A DNA stretch of 5,554 nt, taken from NCBI GenBank assembly GCA_018064385.1, contig JAGHVI010000188.1, positions 1-5,554 on the forward strand. The letters run 5' to 3'. The translations under genes were made by a program, and so were the position numbers. Below, in pieces: positions 1 through 5,264 of this stretch (positions are counted from its first letter, which is position 1; every line of letters starts with the position of its first letter). Origin of the DNA: Candidatus Minthenecus merdequi. GTDB taxonomy: Bacteria; Bacteroidota; Bacteroidia; Bacteroidales; Paludibacteraceae. Under the pieces are notes generated by a model, which was not told where the DNA came from, searched no databases, and saw nothing but the letters and a program-made list of their open reading frames with translations.

Positions 1-324
1 TATGACATCCCTCATCTTTCCGACCAGAACATCAATGACAATATCAAGGAAATCGCCAGGCTTGCCGGTCTGACCGAGAAAGTCAGCATCACCACCTCCA
101 AAGGCGGCAAGATGGTGACGGAAATGATTGAGAAATACAAGTTGGTTCACAGCCACACCGCCCGCCGCACCGGAGCCACGCTGATGTATCTTTCCGGTAT
201 GGATGTCTATGACATTATGAAGATCACCGGCCACTCCACCCCGGTAATGCTGAAGAAGTACATCAAGGCCGACGAACTGGAGGTAGTGGACAAGATTATG
301 GGCAAGTACGATTACTTCAAGTAA
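1..324 (+). CDS. Tyrosine site-specific recombinase/integrase, C-terminal fragment (5' end outside window)
   Basis: The reading frame is open from base 1 to the TAA at 322-324, giving 107 residues of a protein whose start lies left of the window; the first internal ATG (112) is not the real start. The fragment carries the end of the tyrosine recombinase catalytic domain: HTARR at residues 52-56 of the fragment (the HxxR box), GHS at 77-79 (second conserved histidine), and KKYI with the nucleophile Tyr87. Proteins of this family cut and rejoin DNA to integrate or excise phages, conjugative transposons and genomic islands. The helix-rich stretch before it (GLTEKV, then HxxR) is typical of Bacteroidota integrases. 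It runs towards the defence genes and ends 138 bases from the RloB-like stop codon. Its codons end in G or C far more often than those of the defence genes, so the two may have different origins. Family call is firm; the type of element is not determinable. Confidence 0.93.
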   Translation, partial: YDIPHLSDQNINDNIKEIARLAGLTEKVSITTSKGGKMVTEMIEKYKLVHSHTARRTGATLMYLSGMDVYDIMKITGHSTPVMLKKYIKADELEVVDKIMGKYDYFK

Positions 325-364
325 TTCTCTTTTCTTATCAGGCGCCCAGCTAAAAAAAGAAACA

Positions 365-412
365 AAAAGAAGCAACCGACTAAATATCAAGCGATTGCTT
401 CTTTTCTTTTTC
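365..412. terminator. Probable bidirectional rho-independent terminator
   Basis: An 11-base perfect inverted repeat (AAAAGAAGCAA at 365-375, TTGCTTCTTTT at 395-405) encloses a 19-base loop. On the + strand it is followed by more T-rich sequence (406-420), and on the minus strand its other side reads into a T-rich run (complement of 351-368). It lies between the integrase stop (324) and the RloB-like stop (463), two genes that converge on it, so it can end transcripts from both sides. The stem is A/T rich with a large loop, so termination strength is uncertain. Confidence 0.72.
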
Positions 413-462
413 TATTTTCTTTTCCGATTCTTTTATTTTATGCCATCGTTTAGCGACAGCAC

Positions 463-1047
463 CTATTTTTTCGGTGCCAACAACTCGATTGCTTGATAAA
501 CATTAGAGTATGAACCATTAGCGGTTTCGTATTTCTTGGCTCTATTAACGGCAGCTTCAAGTTTCCCGTCAGTTGTCATGTCATCAACCCATTTATGATT
601 TTGCAAAAACGACTCTGTTTTCTCGTATAGCGGGATGAAGCTCCGCAATTCTATTTCGGCTGTGTGCGAGTTGGCAAAATGCTTATTGGTATCCTCGTAG
701 TGCAGCAGGAACCAGTATTCCAATGATGGAAGGCTGTCGCATAGAATGACATTCTTCTTGCCGGCATACTTCTTTTTCAGGGCTGTGATTTTGGACTTCT
801 CTGTCTCATCGAACTCTGAAGTGTCGGCATCAAAAACGCAAATGGCAATGGACCCTTCGTTTACAACCTGCGAAATTTTTTTGTCCAATTGCTTGATATC
901 CTCTGTGCCAAAGTACCGGGGACGAATTTTTACGCGAAGATTGAGCAAATCCCTGAGGTGGGAAAAGTACCACTGCTCTGTAATCCCTGCGCCAATTATG
1001 ACGGGGATGGGAGATTTTGAACTGCGAGTGCTTATCGTTCTTGCCAT
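463..1047 (-). CDS. rloB: RloB-like protein (Toprim-type fold), second gene of the ATPase/RloB unit
   Basis: This 194-residue protein matches the RloB family by its motifs. GITEQWYF at 21-28 has the conserved Thr-Glu and Tyr-Phe of the family's N-terminal motif, VFDADT at 71-76 has paired acidic residues like the DxD of Toprim domains, and LPSLEYWFLLHY at 106-117 is the hallmark SxExWxLLH block. In Toprim nucleases such acidic residues (here Glu24, Asp73, Asp75) bind metal, so a nuclease role is reasonable but inferred. The basic N-terminus (MARTISTRSSKS) shows no signal peptide. The ATG at 1047 is chosen because it lies 4 bases after the ATPase stop (TAA, 1054-1052), so the two are co-transcribed and probably translationally coupled. 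RloB was named from genes inside restriction-modification loci of Campylobacter; an RloB-type protein with an AAA15 ATPase also forms the lactococcal abortive infection system AbiL. Length is normal for the family. Biochemical activity is not proven from sequence. Confidence 0.87.
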   Translation of the reverse strand: MARTISTRSSKSPIPVIIGAGITEQWYFSHLRDLLNLRVKIRPRYFGTEDIKQLDKKISQVVNEGSIAICVFDADTSEFDETEKSKITALKKKYAGKKNVILCDSLPSLEYWFLLHYEDTNKHFANSHTAEIELRSFIPLYEKTESFLQNHKWVDDMTTDGKLEAAVNRAKKYETANGSYSNVYQAIELLAPKK

Positions 1048-1051
1048 GTGA

Positions 1052-2341
1052 TTATCCCTTTATGTTCGGCAGTGCGCCGAAGATTCCGTTACGATATGCT
1101 CTCTGCAGTGAAGCGATTCTCTTTAAGCCCTTGAACTCTACAAGTGAATAAAGATTAGTCGAACCGGATTCTCGCTTGTCTGTAAACCATACGGAGTCCC
1201 GACGTAGCAAATCATCTATCGTATTGAGCAGAGGGTCATAATGGGTAGTAATCAGGAGTTGAGACCTGTTCTTTGTGGCCAGAAACTTCTGGAGGATAAA
1301 CTCCACGAGGTCAGGGTGAAGGGATGCCTCTATTTCGTCAATGTGCAGGAACGCACCGGCTTTCATTGCGCTGTATATTGCAGCTTCAATGCCGAATGTC
1401 CTTGTCGTACCATCAGACTGCAGGTTGTTGGGCATATAATATTTTTCCACACCTCTTTCGTTCTTTACGGTATGCTCGAAGGTGGTTTCAATTGTCTCAA
1501 AGGATTGTTCTTTCTGGAGACGCTCCTTCTCTGCCGTTGGAACATCATCGCGGCTTAAGATATAGGTCAAGTCAGCTTGGCTGATCTGATTTTTTACAAC
1601 ATCGCTTCTTACCCCTGTGATGTTGAAGTCTGCCTTGTGAACGAAATCGAGCAAGTATGTCTTGAGGGTTGCATCTTCGAACATCTTCTTGCCGGCATAG
1701 CCAAACATCTGGGTCATCGGGTTAATGGCCGGCATTACACTCGCACGCATCCAGTCCATTGCTGCATCAATTTCTGGTATGGCAAGATTTACTTGATTGC
1801 GAGCGGCAAATACGGACATGTTTGCAAGGCACTTCAGTGATATTTCCTCCTGAGCAGCTTTGCTCACCTTTGCAACGGCTGTGTTGAAAGTAATGACAGA
1901 CTGATTGTCTTTCCACTCACGCGAGAATAGCATTGTGGGTTGTGCGCTCTTGTAGTAATACAGTTTTTCCACGTAAACTCTTTTCTCGTCGAGTTCAAGA
2001 ACATACCAGTAACGCGTGCTGTCTATGTAGAACTTCATTTCGATGTGCGAAGGCTGCGTAGGTGTGATGATGTCGAGTTTGAAAGGAACTGCACCTGTGG
2101 GTTCATCCAAATCCGGTGTTTTTGAGAACCAGAAGCTACTGAGGAAATCAAAAACGTTCAGCAAGTTGGATTTACCAGAGGCATTAGCACCGTAAACAAG
2201 GGCAAATCTCAAGAGCCGTACACCTTTCGCTACCTCTACGACTTGATAGTCCTCGAAGGTCTTGTCTTTTGTGGCTTCAAAGCTAAAAGTAACCTCGTCT
2301 TTGAATGAGAGGAAATTTTTGATTTTTACTTCTTGTATCAT
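1052..2341 (-). CDS. AAA15 family (RloA-like, SMC/ABC-type) ATPase, first gene of the ATPase/RloB unit
   Basis: This 429-residue ATPase starts with the typical IxNFLSFKDEVTFSF segment (residues 7-21) of AAA15/OLD-like ATPases. The Walker A motif GANASGKSN is at 51-59, an ABC-signature-like LQSDGTTRTFG at 307-317, Walker B with catalytic glutamate FLHIDEIEASLHP at 331-343, and the H-loop TTH at 365-367. All ATP-binding elements are intact, with the long insert between Walker A and signature usual for this family. There are no membrane segments. With the RloB-like protein encoded 4 bases downstream it probably forms a sensor-ATPase/effector complex. The architecture is comparable to AbiL and, more loosely, to PARIS, where an AAA15 ATPase holds a Toprim-like effector in check. 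The ATG at 2341 is supported by a Bacteroidota -7 box at 2368-2375 and an A-rich leader (GAAAGAA). No C-terminal nuclease domain is fused, unlike OLD proteins. Family confidence is high; the defence role is inferred from the pairing and neighbours. Confidence 0.9.
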   Translation of the reverse strand: MIQEVKIKNFLSFKDEVTFSFEATKDKTFEDYQVVEVAKGVRLLRFALVYGANASGKSNLLNVFDFLSSFWFSKTPDLDEPTGAVPFKLDIITPTQPSHIEMKFYIDSTRYWYVLELDEKRVYVEKLYYYKSAQPTMLFSREWKDNQSVITFNTAVAKVSKAAQEEISLKCLANMSVFAARNQVNLAIPEIDAAMDWMRASVMPAINPMTQMFGYAGKKMFEDATLKTYLLDFVHKADFNITGVRSDVVKNQISQADLTYILSRDDVPTAEKERLQKEQSFETIETTFEHTVKNERGVEKYYMPNNLQSDGTTRTFGIEAAIYSAMKAGAFLHIDEIEASLHPDLVEFILQKFLATKNRSQLLITTHYDPLLNTIDDLLRRDSVWFTDKRESGSTNLYSLVEFKGLKRIASLQRAYRNGIFGALPNIKG

Positions 2342-2367
2342 AACTGGTATTCTTTCAATTGGGGCTG

Positions 2368-2375
2368 CAAAGATA
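2368..2375 (-). promoter_or_regulatory. Bacteroidota -7 box for the ATPase/RloB unit
   Basis: Read on the minus strand, 2375-2368 is TATCTTTG, an exact match to the Bacteroidota sigma-ABfr -7 consensus TAnnTTTG. Transcription would begin near 2361-2364, leaving a leader of about 20 bases before the ATG at 2341. At the usual 19-base spacing the -33 position (2395-2398) reads TCGG, not TTTG, so the promoter has a poor -33 element and may be weak or dependent on an activator. It implies that the ATPase/RloB unit can be expressed separately from the CBASS operon upstream. Confidence 0.62.
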
Positions 2376-2390
2376 ATGAGAAAATAGCTA

Positions 2391-2404
2391 AAAACCGAGG
2401 TTTT
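2391..2404. repeat. Short inverted repeat between TIR-STING stop and ATPase promoter
   Basis: AAAACC (2391-2396) and GGTTTT (2399-2404) form a perfect 14-base inverted repeat around GA. On the minus strand it reads AAAACC TC GGTTTTTA, so it could act as a weak terminator 38 bases after the TIR-STING stop. It also covers the expected -33 position of the ATPase promoter, so a protein-binding site is an alternative. The repeat itself is certain; the function is a guess. Confidence 0.4.
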
Positions 2405-2441
2405 ATTTCCTGTTTTTGCGCTTCAAATGTAAAATTCAACA

Positions 2442-3317
2442 TTAGAGACGTAAAACCTTGAGATTTTCAGCAAACGTATTTTGCTTCTTGTTTGTCTCGA
2501 TAAGTACGTTGCAGAAATTGTCAAGTTCTATTGCCAACAATTCATCATATGCGGGATTCGCGCCAGGCTCTTTGTGAGGCTCATAGAATGACAGTATGTC
2601 TTCAAGTGTCCGCAGTAGCCTGGGGATATCCCAATATTCCCTTTTCTCTGTATTGAGCTTATGTATATGCCGAGTGTTCGGTATTATTTCTTCAAGCGAA
2701 CTCTCGTGTTCTGTTTCGTATTTCGCAATTCTGTTAGGAAGGTCGGAGATATTCCCGGGCACAAGGACATCCATCGTAAAATCGGTACCATTTTGCACGA
2801 GTTTGTCGATGGTTGGTTTTAAGAAATTGTTGAAATACCCTATTGCGAGTGCTGTTGATTGTCTGTGTCCAAGTCTATAGCAGTTTCTGGTATTTGCGAT
2901 TCCATCAACCAACCGCCTGATATTATCGTCAGATATCTTTCTTTTCTTATACCGAATAGTGGTAACTCCATTCATGTCCGAAGGCAGTTCTACGGATGAG
3001 ATAACAAAGGCGCGATCCAAGCCGAGAGATCCCATAAACAACCCCAACTCGAAAATCACGTTATCTCTTGTTGTCCTGTGGAGCCTGTGGCGTTTCAGAA
3101 CGCAATCATCGGCATCAGCGATGAATACGCCATAATCATATATGCGAGCCTTCTTTACAAGGCATTCCAATGTGCTGGCATTCAGTTGGAATATGCCGTT
3201 CTCATTCCATAATTTTGTCTCAAGCCACTCCGAACACTTTTCGTCAATGGCAGCTTTGACTTGCTCGGCTATCTTCAAGCTTTCGCTAGATGAGCCTATA
3301 AATAATTTTCTCTTCAT
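2442..3317 (-). CDS. TIR-STING: CBASS effector, cyclic-dinucleotide-activated NAD+ hydrolase
   Basis: This is a 291-residue soluble protein. Residues 1-150 are a TIR-like domain of the predicted nucleotide-binding type: KLFIGSSSE at 4-12 (first strand and loop), LWNENGIF at 36-43, FIADADD at 65-71 and DNVIFELGLFMG at 85-96, where Glu90 sits where the catalytic glutamate of NAD+-cleaving TIR domains is expected. Residues 153-291 match the bacterial STING cyclic-dinucleotide-binding domain. STALAIGYFNNFLKPTI at 154-170 corresponds to the first helix, which in human STING reads GLAWSYYIGYL, and EYWDIPRLL (227-235) lies towards the C-terminal half. Known bacterial TIR-STING proteins bind c-di-GMP, form filaments and destroy NAD+. 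The protein has no transmembrane segment, as expected for TIR-STING rather than TM-STING. The start ATG at 3317 overlaps the E2 stop by ATGA, so it is the last gene of the CBASS operon and translationally coupled. All parts look intact. The ligand is inferred, not visible. Confidence 0.87.
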   Translation of the reverse strand: MKRKLFIGSSSESLKIAEQVKAAIDEKCSEWLETKLWNENGIFQLNASTLECLVKKARIYDYGVFIADADDCVLKRHRLHRTTRDNVIFELGLFMGSLGLDRAFVISSVELPSDMNGVTTIRYKKRKISDDNIRRLVDGIANTRNCYRLGHRQSTALAIGYFNNFLKPTIDKLVQNGTDFTMDVLVPGNISDLPNRIAKYETEHESSLEEIIPNTRHIHKLNTEKREYWDIPRLLRTLEDILSFYEPHKEPGANPAYDELLAIELDNFCNVLIETNKKQNTFAENLKVLRL

Positions 3318-3955
3318 ATCAATCCTATATTGTTGAAGTCATTCAAAACTTTCTGCTTGCCGATCAGCTCCAGTCGCTGGTCTATCCTCTCATGGCATTG
3401 TTTGTATTTCTTGCCGCTTCCGCAATAACACAATTCATTTCTGCGCTTGTCTTTGGTTACAAATACGTGGTTCGCGATTTTAAGCCACATCTGTTCATCT
3501 GCCGTCTCCATCTGTTCGGCATAAAACTCTTTAACGCCAGAAATCCCATGTTTGTACTCATTGACATAATGGCCCTCAGTGGCGCGGTACCGTTGGTTTG
3601 CGAGATGGGGGATGAGTTCCTGTATTATGAAGTCGCTGACGGAAAGGCCTCGCCGGCACTTGAGGACCTCTTCTGTTTCAACATCAAGACAAAGAGAATT
3701 ATCTTCGTATTTGTGCCAATCGCTGCCTATTGGGATGTCTCCTCCTACTTCATATGCTTTGGGGAACCTGAACGGATATCCGTCAGCTCTGTGAATCTCT
3801 ATGGAATAACTGTATGCGACATTACCATCGCAGTCCTTAATGTCCAAAATTCCTTTGAGAAACAGCTTGCCCGGGGTGCCTTTGATTGATAGCCCCGGAA
3901 ACTGCTTCGATGCTAGTAGTAGATCTCGCTCAAATATGTCCTTCTTTTGCGTCAT
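3314..3955 (-). CDS. E2-like conjugating enzyme of CBASS with C-terminal SEC-C zinc motif
   Basis: This 213-residue protein has an N-terminal ubiquitin-conjugating (E2)-like fold. It shows the beta-strand region around residues 29-56, a YPFRFPKAYEVGGDIP segment at 60-75 that resembles the Pro-rich E2 turn, and HKYEDNSLCLD at 81-91. There Cys89 in LCL is in the place of the catalytic cysteine and His81 in the place of the conserved upstream histidine. Helices follow to about residue 165. The tail has a complete SEC-C motif, CYCGSGKKYKQCH at 176-188 (Cys176, Cys178, Cys187, His188), which binds zinc in SecA and many other proteins. There is no E1 or JAB protease gene beside it, which fits the E2-only ('type II-short') CBASS layout, in which E2 acts on the cyclase. 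It overlaps the cyclase stop (ATGA, 3955-3952) and the TIR-STING start (ATGA, 3317-3314). E2 identity rests on motif order and context; SEC-C is certain. Confidence 0.82.
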   Translation of the reverse strand: MTQKKDIFERDLLLASKQFPGLSIKGTPGKLFLKGILDIKDCDGNVAYSYSIEIHRADGYPFRFPKAYEVGGDIPIGSDWHKYEDNSLCLDVETEEVLKCRRGLSVSDFIIQELIPHLANQRYRATEGHYVNEYKHGISGVKEFYAEQMETADEQMWLKIANHVFVTKDKRRNELCYCGSGKKYKQCHERIDQRLELIGKQKVLNDFNNIGLI

Positions 3956-4887
3956 CTGTAATAAGGCCTGGAGGTACCTGCAGCGCTTCTCAATGAGTTG
4001 GAACTTGACTTGCCATCGTTTTTATCTTCGCCTTCCGGAAAGCGATCTCCAAGATGTTTCTTCCATAATTTACTGGCTTTAAGTTGATTATCTTCGTCTA
4101 CCGCCGCTTTGGCATCTGCTATAAAGTCTTTTAAATTATTTAGGAAGTTGTCGCGCTTGGTCTCGCTAAAGTCTGCAAACAGGTCATCTTTTGGCGTAGT
4201 TGGCATTTTGCATTCGAATTTTGAATTGAGAGCCGACTCGATTTCAATGAGCAAAAATTTCAAAGCAACATCGTCTCGATCATTGGGGAGGTAATGATTA
4301 AGTGCCAGGACCGTCATTGATAGTCCGCTAGGCATACTCTCGCGCTTGTGGTCACACCATGATTTTAAATACTTCACCATTCGCGACATCTGTTCTGTTT
4401 TGTGATCCTTGTAATAGGTAATAAACTCTTTCGGGTCGTCCTCCTTGAAATCGGAATCCTTTACAGCTAATTGTGGGTGGTCTGTTTTCTCCTTGTCAAA
4501 TACCATTACCGGGAGGTCGATGTTGTATCCTGCCTGGTAATTCACTCTGATGCATTTCCTTTTATGGACAGGGGTCGCGTCGGTTACCCCATCCACTGCC
4601 TTAAGCACCCATTCCTGCAAAGTGCATCCGCTGACGTCATCTGGATTGGATGAGAAGTAAATTCCGTCATCCAGGCCGCAGTGGTCTTCTTTATTGCGTA
4701 TGGAAGTACCGGTCTTGTAAGAGCCCTGGATGAAAAATTCGGGTGTGTACTCGGGATGATTTTCCCTGAAATTATCCCGGATTCTGTCTCTAAGGTTGTC
4801 CTTCGAGGTTATCATTTTGCTTTTCTTGCTGGGCAAGATGTTAAGTTCGCTGTCGAACTCAAGAAATAGATTGTGACAATCTGCCAT
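3952..4887 (-). CDS. CD-NTase (DncV-like cGAS-family cyclase) of CBASS; active-site Asp-to-Gly change
   Basis: This 311-residue nucleotidyltransferase resembles V. cholerae DncV and the cyclases paired with bacterial STING. The helix ITSKDNLRDRIRDNF (26-40) leads to FFIQGSYKTGT (51-61) with the GS motif at 55-56, then GLDDGIYF (71-78), and GYNIDLPVMVF (120-130), where Asp124 is the third metal-site aspartate. A helical C-terminal half (155-280) with MVKYLKSWCDHK at 170-181 follows. In DncV the middle motif is DIDDG, with the first and third positions binding metal; here the first is Gly71 (codon GGC, 4677-4675), so one of three catalytic acids is missing. The last residues, GTSRPYYR (304-311), end in Arg, not the Gly expected for cyclases conjugated by Cap2 or E2. 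The ATG at 4887 is preceded by an A-rich leader and a good promoter at 4983-5013. Reading is open upstream to 4977 but holds no ATG, GTG or TTG. It is the first gene of the operon and overlaps the E2 gene by ATGA. The product is inferred as c-di-GMP from the STING partner. Confidence 0.88.
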   Translation of the reverse strand: MADCHNLFLEFDSELNILPSKKSKMITSKDNLRDRIRDNFRENHPEYTPEFFIQGSYKTGTSIRNKEDHCGLDDGIYFSSNPDDVSGCTLQEWVLKAVDGVTDATPVHKRKCIRVNYQAGYNIDLPVMVFDKEKTDHPQLAVKDSDFKEDDPKEFITYYKDHKTEQMSRMVKYLKSWCDHKRESMPSGLSMTVLALNHYLPNDRDDVALKFLLIEIESALNSKFECKMPTTPKDDLFADFSETKRDNFLNNLKDFIADAKAAVDEDNQLKASKLWKKHLGDRFPEGEDKNDGKSSSNSLRSAAGTSRPYYR

Positions 4888-4976
4888 TATTTTCTGTATT
4901 TTGGTTGGAGAAACTATGACCTTCTCCTCTGGCCAACCGGCAACACGATATGTTTCTCTGTTGAGGTCTGGTTTCT
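4888..4976 (-). promoter_or_regulatory. Structured 5' leader of the CBASS operon
   Basis: The stretch between the predicted transcription start (about 4976) and the cyclase ATG is roughly 89 bases. It contains a two-part inverted repeat: GGAGAA/TTCTCC (4907-4912 with 4922-4927, 9-base loop), extended on one side by GGTT/AACC (4903-4906 with 4935-4938) with 7 unpaired bases between. A purine-rich AGGAGAAGG (minus strand, 4928-4920) is caught in this hairpin. The cyclase frame stays open through the whole leader back to TAG at 4977-4975 without a normal start codon. The leader could tune translation of the operon; no known riboswitch class is recognised. Confidence 0.4.
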
Positions 4977-4982
4977 AAATGC

Positions 4983-5013
4983 CAAAATTACACCAAATCT
5001 GCTGAATTACAAA
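4983..5013 (-). promoter_or_regulatory. Promoter of the CBASS operon (Bacteroidota type)
   Basis: On the minus strand, TTTG at 5013-5010 (-33 box) is followed after exactly 19 bases by TAATTTTG at 4990-4983, a full match to TAnnTTTG (-7 box). Both boxes and the spacing fit the Bacteroidota primary sigma factor consensus, so the promoter is likely a good one. Transcription would start near 4976-4979 and read leftward into the cyclase gene. Confidence 0.78.
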
Positions 5014-5027
5014 ATAAAAAGAAAATT

Positions 5028-5095
5028 CGGACATTTTGACAGTCAAATTCTGCAATTCTATTGCAACTTGCTTCTATTCCCGGACAGAATGTCAG
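5028..5095. repeat. Cluster of short inverted and direct repeats upstream of the CBASS promoter
   Basis: Three dyads lie just upstream of the -33 box: TTTGAC-A-GTCAAA (5035-5047, perfect 6-base arms), TGCAA-N5-TTGCA (5051-5065) and GACA-GAA-TGTC (5083-5093). In addition CGGACA with a following TG.CAG occurs twice in direct order (5028-5042 and 5081-5095, 11 of 15 bases equal, 53 bases apart, about five helical turns). Such an arrangement suits binding of a dimeric regulator. The first dyad begins 21 bases beyond the -33 box. Repeats are visible; operator function is inferred. Confidence 0.4.
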
Positions 5096-5194
5096 CAAAG
5101 TGATTTCTCAATGTTATATCAGGCAGTCTCTCTATATCATACTAAGCTTAATTATTTCGATTGATACTTCAGGCCGTTTCGTAGGGCAAAAATC

Positions 5195-5242
5195 TTTATA
5201 AGTGTGGAGGTCCGGCGCAGCCGAGGCCCCCATACTTATAAA
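5195..5242. repeat. 48-base near-perfect hairpin/inverted repeat in the divergent intergenic region
   Basis: TTTATAAGT (5195-5203) pairs perfectly with ACTTATAAA (5234-5242). The pairing goes on through GTGG/CCAT (one G-T wobble), one A-C mismatch, GGTC/GGCC-type pairs with one wobble, and one bulged A (5224), and closes with CGGC-GCA-GCCG (5213-5223). The core is very GC rich (about 5206-5231) and the outer arms are pure A/T plus one G-C pair. The two visible promoters point away from it, so neither should transcribe it. It has no T-tract after the stem on either side, which argues against a plain terminator. Candidates are a cruciform/recombination site, a transposon- or phage-related palindrome, or part of an unseen small RNA. 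Confidence 0.75.
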
Positions 5243-5264
5243 ACATTGATACACAATAATTTAG

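Larger units (their letters stand above)
2442..4887 (-). other. CBASS anti-phage operon (cyclase, E2, TIR-STING), type II-short layout
   Basis: Three minus-strand genes run cyclase, E2-like, TIR-STING, with both junctions overlapping by four bases (ATGA at 3955-3952 and 3317-3314). This tight coupling suggests fixed stoichiometry. One promoter at 4983-5013 precedes the set and none is seen inside it. The layout gives a sensor/cyclase, a modifying enzyme and an effector, the minimum of an E2-only CBASS. No deconjugating JAB/Cap3 gene and no E1 gene are present in the window. The system call is strong by family and order; whether it is functional is open because of the cyclase active-site change. 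Confidence 0.84.

Noticed and set aside
746..1051. 101-codon open frame on the + strand
   Set aside because: Antisense shadow of the RloB-like gene, which has recognisable family motifs.
1241..2125. Several + strand open frames of 61 to 105 codons
   Set aside because: All are antisense to the AAA15 ATPase gene, overlap each other in different frames and have no recognisable domain.
2442..3317. Thoeris-like TIR effector
   Set aside because: The C-terminal half matches STING rather than a SLOG or other Thoeris partner, and the neighbours are a cyclase and an E2 enzyme.
3392..3889. 165-codon open frame on the + strand
   Set aside because: It lies entirely antisense to the E2-like gene, whose protein shows clear conserved motifs; the + strand product shows no family features.
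4873..5103. 76-codon open frame on the + strand across the CBASS leader and promoter
   Set aside because: It overlaps the cyclase start, the leader and a consensus promoter, and its translation is an unremarkable A/T-driven sequence with no motif.
5195..5242. Rho-independent terminator or integron attC site
   Set aside because: No T-tract follows the stem on either strand and no converging gene end is near; the attC core motifs (GTTRRRY and RYYYAAC) are absent.
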